Part shown: piece after piece, positions 35,986 through 45,081 of the stretch
Numbering within the stretch: position 1 is the first letter of the stretch
Layout of the letters: every line of letters begins with the position of its first letter
From: an uncultured Clostridia bacterium
GTDB taxonomy: Bacteria > Bacillota > Clostridia > Christensenellales > Borkfalkiaceae
Reading direction: 5' to 3'
NCBI GenBank assembly: GCA_934247935.1
Contig: CAKQKE010000007.1
Coordinates: 1-64,000, forward strand
Length of the DNA: 64,000 nt
Position numbers and translations under genes: made by a program
Notes under the pieces: generated by a model
Databases searched by the model: none
What the model saw: the letters and a program-made list of their open reading frames with translations, nothing else
Told to the model about the DNA's origin: nothing

Positions 35986-36024
35986 TGTCGTTTTTACGCA
36001 ATACGTATGCCGTTAAAGCGACAA
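35986..36024. repeat. Dispersed palindromic repeat, copy 6, overlapping the 3' end of pfkA
   Basis: TGTCGTTTTTACGCAATACG, then TATGCCGTTAAAGCGACAAA. The pfkA stop codon (36013-36015) and its last codons lie inside this copy. Confidence 0.8.
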
Positions 36025-36975
36025 ATAGTGCGCAATATCGTACAACTCTTTATCAAACTTGCGCTCCATATTGAGCCCTTCGGTAATATCCACGTCGATT
36101 ACTTTATTGTGTCTTATACCGATGATTCTGTTGGTCTTTTTCTCGTCGAGCAAATCGATTGCCCTTACGCCGAATTTAGCCGCAAGTACACGGTCGGCTT
36201 GAGAAGGCGCGCCGCCCCTTTGAATGTGACCGAGCGTGGTGGTTTTTACCGATACACCCGTCTTTTCTTTGATATAATCGCAAATTTCATCCTTATTGCC
36301 GGCACCCTCGGCAAAAATAATCATATTAGAAGTTTTGCCGCGCTTTTGGCTGAATTTAATTGACGTACAAATTTCGTCAAGATCGTAAGGCACTTCGGGC
36401 ACGAGGATATATTCCGCACCGCCGCTGACACCCGCATACAACGCTATGTCGCCGCAACGCCTGCCCATTACCTCTAACATACTCACTCTCTCGTGAGAAG
36501 TCATCGTGTCTCTTAAATTGTTGATTGCGCTTACGCAAGTGTTTACCGCCGTATCGAACCCAAGCGTATAATCGGTGTAAGGTAAATCGTTGTCGATAGT
36601 GCCGGGTATGCCGACCACGTTAATGCCGCAGTTGTCGGATAAATCTTTTGCACCTCTGAACGAACCGTCGCCGCCGATAACAATAAGATTTTCTATGCCG
36701 TAAGCCCTTAAAGTGTCGGCAGCCTTTTGTTGACCCTCGAGGTCTTTAAACTCGAGACATCTCGCCGTACGCAAAATTGTACCGCCCCTTTGAATAGTAT
36801 CGGAAACGCTACGGCTCGTCATACGAATAATATCATTGTCGATAAGTCCTTGATAACCTCTTTCGACGCCGTAAACGTCATAATCTTTATATATACCGTA
36901 TCTTACGCATGCACGGATTGCCGCATTCATACCGGGAGCGTCGCCGCCGCTTGTCAATATTGCAACTTTTTTCAT
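36013..36975 (-). CDS. pfkA: ATP-dependent 6-phosphofructokinase
   Basis: 320 residues from the ATG at 36975, which follows GAGAGGAAACAGA. ATP-type motifs: GGDAPGMNAAIR at the start, GGDGS at 101-105, Gly125 in PGTIDND (the ATP signature) and catalytic Asp128; MGRRCGDIALYAG for fructose-6-P. RVLAAKFGVRAIDLL is the C-terminal effector and substrate region. It commits glucose carbon to glycolysis. The last few residues (HYLSL) are encoded in a dispersed palindromic repeat. The PPi-PFK gene follows on the same strand, with the repeat and 137 bp between them. Confidence 0.94.
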   Translation of the reverse strand: MKKVAILTSGGDAPGMNAAIRACVRYGIYKDYDVYGVERGYQGLIDNDIIRMTSRSVSDTIQRGGTILRTARCLEFKDLEGQQKAADTLRAYGIENLIVIGGDGSFRGAKDLSDNCGINVVGIPGTIDNDLPYTDYTLGFDTAVNTCVSAINNLRDTMTSHERVSMLEVMGRRCGDIALYAGVSGGAEYILVPEVPYDLDEICTSIKFSQKRGKTSNMIIFAEGAGNKDEICDYIKEKTGVSVKTTTLGHIQRGGAPSQADRVLAAKFGVRAIDLLDEKKTNRIIGIRHNKVIDVDITEGLNMERKFDKELYDIAHYLSL

Positions 36976-37329
36976 TCTGTTTCCTCTCGATTTGTCTTGC
37001 ATTTCGCCTTTGACGTCAATACGACGCTAAGAGGCAAAATCAAAAACTTTACTCATTTTATTTTTTTCGTAGTTATTATATCACAATATTTAATCGTTTT
37101 CCACTGTTTTTAAGCAAAATATATATATTTTTTTGTGATAAATATATATGTTTTTTTGCAATACAATAAAGAAAACTTTTACATAAGTCGCATATAGGAC
37201 ACATACAAGTCTCGTCAATTTATCAGAACCGCCGCCGAAATCGCTTGTTTCTGCAATTTGAAAATAATGTTGATTGCGCAAATAATGCGACTTTTGCATT
37301 TGATTTGTGACGTTTGCCTTATAAAAAGT

Positions 37330-38439
37330 TTAATCCATAAAATTGATTATAATATTGTTTTGTACGTACAAGTATTCGTCTTTGATTCTCACGCTTTCGT
37401 CGGTTATTTCGATGTAATCTCGCATTGCGGCGATTTTCGCGGAAAAATCCTGCAAAAACTCGCTGCCGAACGTGTCTTTATACTCTTTTAAAACAATGCC
37501 TCTCGTAGTGCGCAAAGCAAGCATAATATACTCGAATTTTCTCTCGTCGCCCTCGATTTCTTCCGAAAAAATTTCCGCATAATGATTACTCAATAAACAG
37601 CGCACGTAGTCGTCGATAATTTCGGTATTGGTAAATCGCCTTTCGCCTATAAACGACGAAGCCGCCACACCGAAACCTATGTATTGACCTCTTTTCCAGT
37701 AATTGAGATTGTGTCTCGACTCAAACCCGGGTTTTGCAAAATTTGAAACTTCGTAGCGCAAATAGCCTTTTTGTTTTAAATAATCCACGGAAAAAGCATA
37801 CATGTCCGCCACTTCGTCTGCGTCGGGCAAATCGCCGTTTAAATATCTGCCGTACATGGGCGTGCCTTCTTCGGGCTGAAGGGCGTACACCGAAATGTGA
37901 TTTACTCCGCCCGAAAGCGCGAAATCTATACTGTCTTTTACATTCTCGATTTTTTGACTTTCAAGCCCTATCATCACGTCCGCGCTTAAATTGTATCCTT
38001 TTAAAAGTTTGCATGCGGAAATATAATCTTCCGCCGTATGCACACGGTTTAATTTGCGGAGCATTTCGTTGTCAGACGATTGAAGTCCTATCGAAAATCT
38101 GTTGATACCCGCCTTTTTATAAACAGCCAACTTTTCCTCGTCGATAGTCCCGGGATTTACCTCGAGAGTTATTTCGGGGTTTTTGGAAATTTTAAAAAGT
38201 TGAGTGATTAAATTCATCGCGCCGTAAATATATTTCGGGTCGACGAACGAAGGCGTGCCGCCGCCGAAATATATCGTATCGAAAGTGTAGTCTTTAAGCG
38301 TTTCGGCACGGCTTTTTATTTCTTTATAAAGGCACGCAAAATATGCTTCCGCCTTTTTTATTTCCCTCGGATATGACGCAAAATCGCAATAAGCGCATTT
38401 GTCTTTACAAAAGGGAATATGCACGTAAATTCCTGCCAT
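37330..38439 (-). CDS. hemW: Radical SAM heme chaperone HemW
   Basis: 369 residues. The radical SAM cluster Cys are C11, C15 and C18 in IPFCKDKCAYCDF. HemW features are the opening AGIYVHIPF, the glycine motif YFGGGTPSF, VNPGTIDEEKL and SIGLQSSDNEMLRKLNRVH, and the HemN C-terminal domain with IGFGVAASSF. HemW delivers heme to respiratory enzymes; it differs from the oxygen-independent coproporphyrinogen oxidase HemN. It follows lepA on the same strand, the usual Firmicutes order, but the hrcA-grpE-dnaK genes normally next are absent here and pfkA follows. Confidence 0.92.
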   Translation of the reverse strand: MAGIYVHIPFCKDKCAYCDFASYPREIKKAEAYFACLYKEIKSRAETLKDYTFDTIYFGGGTPSFVDPKYIYGAMNLITQLFKISKNPEITLEVNPGTIDEEKLAVYKKAGINRFSIGLQSSDNEMLRKLNRVHTAEDYISACKLLKGYNLSADVMIGLESQKIENVKDSIDFALSGGVNHISVYALQPEEGTPMYGRYLNGDLPDADEVADMYAFSVDYLKQKGYLRYEVSNFAKPGFESRHNLNYWKRGQYIGFGVAASSFIGERRFTNTEIIDDYVRCLLSNHYAEIFSEEIEGDERKFEYIMLALRTTRGIVLKEYKDTFGSEFLQDFSAKIAAMRDYIEITDESVRIKDEYLYVQNNIIINFMD

Positions 38440-38464
38440 AATTATTGACCTTTTAAATTAAATA

Positions 38465-38505
38465 TGTTGTTTTTACACAATACGGTGTGCGTAAACACGT
38501 CAAAA
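38465..38505. repeat. Dispersed palindromic repeat, copy 7
   Basis: TGTTGTTTTTACACAATACG, then GTGTGCGTAAACACGTCAAAA, in the lepA-hemW gap. Confidence 0.65.
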
Positions 38506-38646
38506 CTTGTTTAAATCGGCTTTGCGTACCGCACGATTTACCGCCGCAAAAGAGGTAAAATTTCGCCCCAAACGAGTAAAAATATCCCAAATACCGACAA
38601 ATCACCGTCGCACACAACCGCAAACCGCCGCACAAAACGTAAAATT

Positions 38647-40458
38647 TTATTGACTGTCTATTTTTAATATAGACATAAACGCCTCCGACGGTATTTCTAC
38701 ACTGCCGAGTTGACGCATTTTTTTCTTTCCTTCTTTTTGCTTTTCGAGAAGTTTTTTCTTTCTCGTTATATCGCCGCCATAGCACTTTGCAAGCACGTCT
38801 TTACGAAGGGCTTTTACTGTTTCCCTTGCGATTACTTTACCTCCCACAGCCGCTTGCACGGGTATTTCAAACATTTGTCTGGGAATAACTTCTTTAAGTT
38901 TTTCGGCAATCGCTCTGCCCCTTTCGTAAGCCTTGTCTTTGTGCACGATAATCGAAAGCGCGTCGCACGGGTCGCCGTTTAAAAGCATGTCGAGTTTGAC
39001 AAGGTCGCTTCTTTCATAGCCTTTAATTTCGTAATCGAACGAAGCGTAACCCCTTGTTCTCGATTTAAGTCCGTCGAAAAAGTCGAAAATAATTTCGTTT
39101 AAAGGCAATTCGTAAGAAAGCCTTACTCTCTTTGCGTCAAGGTAAGTCATATCGAGAAAAACCCCTCTCTTTTCCTTACACAAATCCATTATCGCGCCGA
39201 GATAATCGGGGGGGCTGTATATAGACGCCGAAATAATCGGCTCTTCCATATAATCTATTTCGGAAACTTCTGGCAGTCTCGACGGGTTGTCTACCGTAAT
39301 TTCACTGCCGTCGGTTTTGTGTACTTTATAAGAAACGCTGGGCGCGGTAGTGATAATATCCAGATCGAACTCTCTTTCGATACGTTCCTGAATTATCTCC
39401 ATATGCAAAAGCCCCAAAAATCCGCAACGGAATCCAAAGCCGAGCGCGGCAGAATTGTCGGGCACGAAAGTCAACGCGGCGTCGCTCAATTTAAGTTTTA
39501 AAAGCGCCTCTTTCAAATCGTTGAATTTACTGCCGTCAAGCGGATACACGCCGCTGAATACCACAGGTTGAATTTCTTTATACCCCGGGAGCGGGTCTTT
39601 GGCGGGATTGTCCACCGTGGTTATGGTATCGCCGACTGCCGTGTCCTGCACGCTTTTTATGCTCGCCGCGACGTAACCGACTTCGCCCGAAGCCAAACAA
39701 TCTTTTGGGATAAGTTGGGGGTTGAAAGTGCCCACTTCCACAACGGTAAACGTCTTGGGCGACATATACGTGCGAATTTGCATACCGGGTTTAACAACGC
39801 CGTTTACAACTCTGACAAAACAAATTACGCCTTTAAAGTTGTCGTAATAAGAGTCGAATATAAGTGCCTGAAGGGGGGCTTCGTCGTCACCTTCGGGCGC
39901 GGGAATTTCTTTTACTATTTTTTCGAGCACCTCTTCGATATTGATGCCGTTTTTAGCGGAAATTCTGGGCGCATTGCTGCCGTCGAGACCGATTACGTCC
40001 TCGATTTCCTTTGCTACTTCGTCGGGATTTGCCGAAGGAAGGTCGATTTTGTTGATAACCGGCATTATTTCAAGGTTGTTGTCGAGCGCAAGATAAACGT
40101 TTGCAAGCGTTTGTGCCTCGATGCCCTGCGTTGCGTCGACAACCAGAATCGCCCCCTCGCATGCGGCGAGCGAACGAGAAACTTCATAAGTAAAGTCGAC
40201 GTGTCCTGGCGTATCAATCAAATTAAGTTCGTACTCCTGACCGTCTTCGGCGGTATAAAACATTCTTACCGGAGTAAGTTTTATGGTAATACCCCTTTCC
40301 CTTTCAAGGTCCATCGAGTCGAGAAGTTGCTCTTCCATATCCCTTTTAGACACTTGTCCCGTTCTTTCCAGAAGTCTGTCGGCAAGCGTACTTTTACCGT
40401 GGTCGATGTGCGCTATTATACAAAAATTTCTTATATGTTCTTTTTTTACTTTTGCCAT
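38647..40458 (-). CDS. lepA: Elongation factor 4 (LepA)
   Basis: 603 residues, full length. GTPase motifs: G1 AHIDHGKST (16-24), G2 RGITIK, G3 DTPGHVDF and G4 NKID. LepA-specific C-terminal features are GFRCGFLGLLHMEI, the domain V region, and the tail KKKLLEKQKEGKKKMRQLG. It is a ribosome-associated GTPase that remodels stalled or assembling ribosomes. First gene of a lepA-hemW pair, with a promoter at 40748-40776 and RBS TATAAGGAAAACC. Confidence 0.96.
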   Translation of the reverse strand: MAKVKKEHIRNFCIIAHIDHGKSTLADRLLERTGQVSKRDMEEQLLDSMDLERERGITIKLTPVRMFYTAEDGQEYELNLIDTPGHVDFTYEVSRSLAACEGAILVVDATQGIEAQTLANVYLALDNNLEIMPVINKIDLPSANPDEVAKEIEDVIGLDGSNAPRISAKNGINIEEVLEKIVKEIPAPEGDDEAPLQALIFDSYYDNFKGVICFVRVVNGVVKPGMQIRTYMSPKTFTVVEVGTFNPQLIPKDCLASGEVGYVAASIKSVQDTAVGDTITTVDNPAKDPLPGYKEIQPVVFSGVYPLDGSKFNDLKEALLKLKLSDAALTFVPDNSAALGFGFRCGFLGLLHMEIIQERIEREFDLDIITTAPSVSYKVHKTDGSEITVDNPSRLPEVSEIDYMEEPIISASIYSPPDYLGAIMDLCKEKRGVFLDMTYLDAKRVRLSYELPLNEIIFDFFDGLKSRTRGYASFDYEIKGYERSDLVKLDMLLNGDPCDALSIIVHKDKAYERGRAIAEKLKEVIPRQMFEIPVQAAVGGKVIARETVKALRKDVLAKCYGGDITRKKKLLEKQKEGKKKMRQLGSVEIPSEAFMSILKIDSQ

Positions 40459-40868
40459 GGTTTTCCTTATAATTTTATAAAAACTTTTATAAACGACCGA
40501 TAAAAACGTAAACTTTTGGTTTTAATTAAAAACCCGTTTAGATTTTTCGGTTTGCGCGGCAAACTCGTCTGGATTTTTTCGGTTTATCCGCAAAACGTAT
40601 TCCGTTTTTTTATAATCGGTGAAAACGCTTTTTATTTTCGATTTGACGAAATCAATATTTCAGCCGTGCGGCTTGTCATCGATTTGCTAACGTTTTGCCG
40701 ATTTTATCGAGATTTTTATTAAACGGTCGCTTACTTTTCCAGTATATATATTAACTTATTTATTAAAAATAATCAAGCGGTTGATTATTATTTTAATCTT
40801 TAAATTTATATGTCGCGTTGTTTCTGCTTTTTATTAAAACAAAAACAAGTACTGTCTATATTTTTGCC
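40459..40868. other. Intergenic region upstream of lepA
   Basis: 410 bp holding the lepA promoter and a long leader of several hundred nt. T-rich repeated words such as TTTTTCGGTTT recur without a clear unit. No credible gene. Confidence 0.5.
40748..40776 (-). promoter_or_regulatory. Possible lepA promoter
   Basis: Minus strand TTGATT, a 17-bp spacer and TAATAT. Confidence 0.5.
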
Positions 40869-41726
40869 TTAATATTTGTTATCTTTTTGTTTGTTGCAAT
40901 CCTCGCAAAGTGTTTGCAAATTGTCATAAATACTTTTGCCGCCTTTGGATATAGGCTTAATGTGATCGATTTGCAAACTACACTCATCTTCACCCCTTCC
41001 GCAATATCGACATTTATACCCGTCTCGCTCGTAAACCCTAATACGCAATTTGTTTGAGACCTTCCCCCTTTCCACTCTGCACAACGAATCCCAGATTCCC
41101 CTGTCGTTGTAATAATATCCGCTTCTATCGTTTAATCTGTCGATCAAGTCCATTACTTCGACTTTGTCAAACGTTTGTTTTTTATAATCTACTATTTCGT
41201 CGTTCATTTTTGCGTAATAAAGAATTATCTCGACTTCAAAATCTTCCGGCGATTCAAATGTTTCATCTTCAAATATTTCTTTTTCCGTGGTTAGTAAATC
41301 TTCTAAATCATAGCCGTCAATCGGACTTTTAAATTTACCGAACGAGTCGATCTTTTTTACCTCGTTTATATATGACATGTAGTTTCTTTTGCAAAATTCC
41401 ACCATTTTCATTTTTTGCAAAATTTCGTTTTTTCGTTCTTGAAGCATAGATATCAAATAATCTGCGCAAGAAATATCATTAAAAAAATCAACATTGTCAT
41501 ATGTATGCGCCGCGTAGTAAATACTATCGCAATATAATTTGTTTTCATATTTTTCGTTTAAACACATAAGCGCGTTTATTGCTTCGCTGTTTTTATTTAA
41601 AAACTTTGCGTTTTTGTTTTTCGGCGAAGCAGTCTCGTTATCGCCGCTTTGCAACGCTTTAACTACAAAATACATTGCGACCGCAAATATTAAAACCGCA
41701 ATCAATACCAAAATCATCAATTTCAT
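40869..41726 (-). CDS. Membrane-anchored HNH endonuclease-like protein
   Basis: 285 residues from the ATG at 41726 (RBS AAGAGGTGTTTT). One N-terminal helix (~3-23, LMILVLIAVLIFAVAMYFVV), a long, mostly helical acidic middle (~40-225), and a C-terminal HNH domain. In the HNH part, the zinc-binding CRYC (239-242) pairs with CEDC (274-277), the catalytic His is in IDHIKP (255), and the central Asn is in YDNLQTLC; NKQK closes the motif. HNH enzymes cut or nick DNA. A membrane anchor on one is uncommon and no methylase or restriction partner lies nearby. Its side of the membrane is not certain. Divergent from the GDPD gene. Confidence 0.75.
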   Translation of the reverse strand: MKLMILVLIAVLIFAVAMYFVVKALQSGDNETASPKNKNAKFLNKNSEAINALMCLNEKYENKLYCDSIYYAAHTYDNVDFFNDISCADYLISMLQERKNEILQKMKMVEFCKRNYMSYINEVKKIDSFGKFKSPIDGYDLEDLLTTEKEIFEDETFESPEDFEVEIILYYAKMNDEIVDYKKQTFDKVEVMDLIDRLNDRSGYYYNDRGIWDSLCRVERGKVSNKLRIRVYERDGYKCRYCGRGEDECSLQIDHIKPISKGGKSIYDNLQTLCEDCNKQKDNKY

Positions 41727-41936
41727 AAAACACCTCTTAACACTTGCATTATACCACAATTTAACAATCCGCTCAACAATTTTATATATTTTGACGATTT
41801 GCTTTTTGTATAACGTAAACTTTAAATATACGACGGCATTTATTAATTTTAACCGTATTTCTATAAAACTGTTGCTTCGAGTTTCTGTCCATATCGGCTT
41901 CCGATTAAATATTATCGTTTTATTTAATGTTTTTTA

Positions 41937-41965
41937 TTGCAATGCAAACGTATTGGGTATATAAT
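41937..41965 (+). promoter_or_regulatory. Promoter of the GDPD gene
   Basis: TTGCAA, 17 bp, TATAAT. Confidence 0.7.
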
Positions 41966-42006
41966 TATATCGCATTAAATGTTGCACTAAAAACGAGGTG
42001 AAAATT

Positions 42007-42732
42007 ATGAAAAGCAGGATACAAAAAGGATTTTGGCTTTTAGAAAGGCCGTGCGCTCACAGAGGTTATTTCGACAACAATGGCGGTATTCCCGAAAATT
42101 CTTCCGCCGCTTATAAGCGCGCAATCGAGAAAAATTATCCCATAGAAATGGACATACAATTGAGTAAAGACGGAAAACTCGTATGTTTCCATGACGACAA
42201 CTTAAAACGTATGACCGGCGTCGACAGCCTTATATGGGACAAGACGCTTGACGAGATAAAATCGCTGCGTTTACTCAATACGGATGAAGTAATAATGACA
42301 TTTGAAGAGTTTTTGTCGCTCGTCGACGGCAAAGTTCCTCTTTTAATCGAAATCAAACATCAACGCGAAAAAGGCATCGAAGAAAAAGTAATAAACGCGC
42401 TTAAAGGTTATACGGGCGAATACGTAATTCAATCTTTCGACCCGTTTGTTATGATTAAAATCAAGAAATTAGCCCCCGACGTAATTCGCGGTCAACTCGC
42501 TTGCGCCAACCCGGGACAAAACAGTAAATTTAAAAACAACATTTTGCGCAAATGCAGTTTGAATTTCCTTGTAAAGCCAGACTTTATCAATTATTGCTTA
42601 AACGATTTACCGACAAACTATTCGGTGGGCAAAAACTTGCCTTTGCTCTGCTGGACGATTAGAAACGAGCAAGATAAACAAAAAGCCGAAAAATACGCCG
42701 TTTCTTACGTGTTTGAAAACCTCGACTTGTAA
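42007..42732 (+). CDS. Glycerophosphodiester phosphodiesterase
   Basis: 241 residues; the start is at the ATG at 42007 (CGAGGTGAAAATT), and the in-frame GTG at 41998 is part of the ribosome site. Catalytic residues: H18 and R19 in AHRG, E47 and D49 in IEMDIQLSKDG, H62 in CFHDD, and PENS at 29-32. There is no signal peptide, so it acts in the cytoplasm, hydrolysing glycerophosphodiesters to glycerol-3-phosphate and an alcohol. Monocistronic, with its own promoter and terminator. It could use substrates from a UgpB-like importer, but nothing links it directly to the operon at 9.8-19 kb. Confidence 0.9.
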   Translation: MKSRIQKGFWLLERPCAHRGYFDNNGGIPENSSAAYKRAIEKNYPIEMDIQLSKDGKLVCFHDDNLKRMTGVDSLIWDKTLDEIKSLRLLNTDEVIMTFEEFLSLVDGKVPLLIEIKHQREKGIEEKVINALKGYTGEYVIQSFDPFVMIKIKKLAPDVIRGQLACANPGQNSKFKNNILRKCSLNFLVKPDFINYCLNDLPTNYSVGKNLPLLCWTIRNEQDKQKAEKYAVSYVFENLDL

Positions 42733-42768
42733 AAATATTGAAAATCTTAAATCATAAAATTAACATAT

Positions 42769-42808
42769 AAAAGGAACTATGCCCGTCCAAAAGCATAGTT
42801 CCTTTTTA
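42769..42808 (+). terminator. Terminator of the GDPD gene
   Basis: AAAAGGAACTATGC / GCATAGTTCCTTTTT with a 10-nt loop. Confidence 0.85.
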
Positions 42809-42835
42809 CTTTTAAATATCAAATTTTTGCGTTTT

Positions 42836-42875
42836 TGACGATTTTACAACAAACGTATGCGGTAAATGCGGCGTT
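42836..42875. repeat. Dispersed palindromic repeat, copy 8 (diverged)
   Basis: TGACGATTTTACAACAAACG, then TATGCGGTAAATGCGGCGTT, between converging genes. Confidence 0.5.
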
Positions 42876-42909
42876 TTTAACTTTTAAAACGACCGCACAT
42901 AGCGATAAA

Positions 42910-43587
42910 TCAATCGCCTATACCCACAATTTTCACTTCCGCGCTGTTGAGTTTTCTCCCGTCCGAAAGTATAAGCGCGCCCCTTTCGTCTATGCCGCTT
43001 GCAATGCACCCGAACACTTTATCGCCTTGCGTTACGGTGAGTTTTTTACCTATCACAAGCGAATATCTTATATAGTCATCGATATCCGACTGACCCGAAA
43101 GGTTGAAAATCAAAGTGGAAAGCACGCTTTCAAAATCGACGGCAAAACCCTCTTGCTTTAAAGACGTGGCGATGCCTTTAAGTTCGTCGGGCAAATCGTT
43201 GTTTATATTTATCCCGATTCCTACTATCGAATAAGCGACGCAATCTCCGCAAAGCACGTTTTCGATAAGCATGCCGCAAATTTTTTTGCCGTTTACGTAA
43301 ACGTCGTTGGGCCACTTTATTTTTGCGTCCACACCGAAAGCAATCATCGTTTTCACAACAGCCATTGACGTATCAATCATTATTTTAAACGAATCGCTCG
43401 CTTTTAAACCGTTGTATTTTTTATACATCGACAAATAAATTCCGCCTATACCCGACGAAAAACTCCTGCCTTTAGTTCCTCTGCCGGCAGTTTGTTCTTC
43501 GGCAACGACAATCGTGTTGTCGCCGCCAACGTATTTCCTCACTTCGTCGTTTGTCGATTCGACTTTTTTCATTCTATAAATCTTCAT
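42910..43587 (-). CDS. Biotin-[acetyl-CoA-carboxylase] ligase, without DNA-binding domain
   Basis: 225 residues. Biotin-AMP motif GRGTKGRSFSS at 35-45, KWPNDVYVNGKK at 91-102, GIGININ and a small C-terminal domain. The N-terminal helix-turn-helix of BirA repressors is missing, so this is a group I enzyme that only attaches biotin to carrier proteins. Last gene of a yigZ-recX-ligase run; it starts inside recX (14-bp overlap). No biotin synthesis or carboxylase genes are visible here. Confidence 0.93.
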   Translation of the reverse strand: MKIYRMKKVESTNDEVRKYVGGDNTIVVAEEQTAGRGTKGRSFSSGIGGIYLSMYKKYNGLKASDSFKIMIDTSMAVVKTMIAFGVDAKIKWPNDVYVNGKKICGMLIENVLCGDCVAYSIVGIGININNDLPDELKGIATSLKQEGFAVDFESVLSTLIFNLSGQSDIDDYIRYSLVIGKKLTVTQGDKVFGCIASGIDERGALILSDGRKLNSAEVKIVGIGD

Positions 43588-44191
43588 CGTCCAACACCTT
43601 TTCTACCGCTTCTTTCGCCGTGTCGAAATCAAATCCCTTCGACAGTAGCCTTCTATAACATTTTTGCTTGTTTTCAATGCACGGTTCTTTGTTTTTCAGA
43701 TACTTTTGCGCAATACGTATTGCGCTATCGAGTTCGTTTTCGATGTTTTCTATCGCTTCTTCCGCCGCCGAAGACGACACTCCTTTTGCGTTTAATTCCT
43801 TTAAAATAAGCCGTTTACCCTTGTTTTTGGAATACGACTCGACGTAAGCCGCGGCGTATTCTTTATCGTCGATATACCCATAACCCTTTATTTTTTCGAC
43901 TACGTTATCGACGACCGCTGGCATATACCCTTTGCCCGATAAATAGGTGCGCAATTGTTTTTCCGTCTTTAACGAGCCGCCTATATAATTAAACGCTTTG
44001 TCCGTCGCGCGGTGCGTTTCGGACTCGGCTTGCATGTTTTCAAGCGCGCTCTCTTCGATTTGCATGCCCACTTTAAGCCTATTGGATATCACGGTAATGA
44101 GTTCCATACCGCAAAAATATGCTCCGTTGAGATAAATATTGCAACGCTTTGCGTCCTTTTTTTGCGCAGTAATGGCAGTAATGGTCTTCAT
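43574..44191 (-). CDS. recX: Regulatory protein RecX
   Basis: 205 residues with the three-helix repeats of RecX: ATDKAFNYIGGSLKTEKQLR, LSGKGYMPAVVDNVVEKIK, GYIDDKEYAAAYVESYSKNK, LILKELNAKGVSSSAAEEAI and SKGFDFDTAKEAVEKVL. RecX binds RecA filaments and limits them. The start is 2 bp after the YigZ stop. The part encoding AIRIAQK contains the perfect palindrome GCGCAATACGTATTGCGC (43708-43725), the core of the dispersed repeat. Confidence 0.9.
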   Translation of the reverse strand: MKTITAITAQKKDAKRCNIYLNGAYFCGMELITVISNRLKVGMQIEESALENMQAESETHRATDKAFNYIGGSLKTEKQLRTYLSGKGYMPAVVDNVVEKIKGYGYIDDKEYAAAYVESYSKNKGKRLILKELNAKGVSSSAAEEAIENIENELDSAIRIAQKYLKNKEPCIENKQKCYRRLLSKGFDFDTAKEAVEKVLDDEDL

Positions 44192-44192
44192 T

Positions 44193-44819
44193 TTAATATT
44201 CCTCGTAACTGCTTTCGCCTATTACCGGCGAAACTTTACCCAAAAAGTAATCGGTAATGTCCTTAATAAACCCGTCCGCATCGGTCTTGGGAATTTTAAT
44301 TTTTACCTTGACAAAATCGCCGAAGTCGTTGCCCGCGTTTATAAGCGTGCGCCCGTTTAAAAATCGCAAAAGCGTCGGGTATTTATCGTAACCTATATCA
44401 ATAATCATCTCGACCGAAGGTATGTTTTTGACTATTTTCGCAACGTCCAGCACGTCGCTCGCCGCGCGGGAATATGCACGACACAAGCCGCCCGCACCGA
44501 GTTTTATACCGCCGAAATATCTCGTGACAACCACTGCGGTTTGCCTTAAATTTCTGTTTTTAATTACGTCCAGAATAGGTACGCCCGCAGTGCCTTGCGG
44601 TTCGCCGTCATCCGAAAAACGCATTAAATTGGCGGTTTCGTCGGCAATAAAAGCGTAACAATTATGCGTCGCAAGCGAGTTTTGCTTTTTGATTTTCTCT
44701 ACAAATGCCCTCGCTTCTTCTTCGCTTTTCACCCTATCGCAATAACTTATAAATCGCGACCGCTCGACTATAAACTCGCTTTGAAATTGTCCCGAAACGC
44801 TTAAATATTCTTTATCCAT
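44193..44819 (-). CDS. YigZ/IMPACT-family protein
   Basis: 208 residues. N-terminal UPF0029 domain: ERSRFISYC, THNCYAF, FSDDGEPQGTAGVPILDVI and VTRYFGGIKLGAGGL, the family signature. C-terminal DUF1949-like domain from about residue 135. IMPACT proteins modulate translation control in eukaryotes; the bacterial role is unclear. First gene of a tight run with recX and biotin ligase (2-bp gap), probably one transcript. Confidence 0.93.
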   Translation of the reverse strand: MDKEYLSVSGQFQSEFIVERSRFISYCDRVKSEEEARAFVEKIKKQNSLATHNCYAFIADETANLMRFSDDGEPQGTAGVPILDVIKNRNLRQTAVVVTRYFGGIKLGAGGLCRAYSRAASDVLDVAKIVKNIPSVEMIIDIGYDKYPTLLRFLNGRTLINAGNDFGDFVKVKIKIPKTDADGFIKDITDYFLGKVSPVIGESSYEEY

Positions 44820-44931
44820 TCTCTACCTTTAAATTTTTTATAAACACATCGCCGACAGTATAAAACAGCCGTTATATCGCAAATAATTCGCCGTTATACC
44901 TTGTAAATTTTACTCTTTACAATGCAAAAAC

Positions 44932-44970
44932 TGTCAATTTTACGCAAAACGTATACTGTAAAGCCGACAA
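44932..44970. repeat. Dispersed palindromic repeat, copy 9
   Basis: TGTCAATTTTACGCAAAACG, then TATACTGTAAAGCCGACAA. Confidence 0.7.
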
Positions 44971-45035
44971 AACACACAATTTCAAGTATACAAACGGCGC
45001 AACCGTAAACAGCCGCAATAGTTAATTAAAATTGA

Positions 45036-45071
45036 TAAAAAGGCTGTCATCTTCAAACGAAAACGACAGCC
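45036..45071 (-). terminator. Terminator of tyrS
   Basis: Minus strand GGCTGTC...GACAGCC followed by T5A. Confidence 0.75.
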
Positions 45072-45081
45072 GCAATACTTT

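Noticed and set aside
39568..40503. 311-codon open frame antisense to lepA
   Set aside because: Shadow of a full-length, strongly conserved lepA gene; translation is unlike any protein I recognise.
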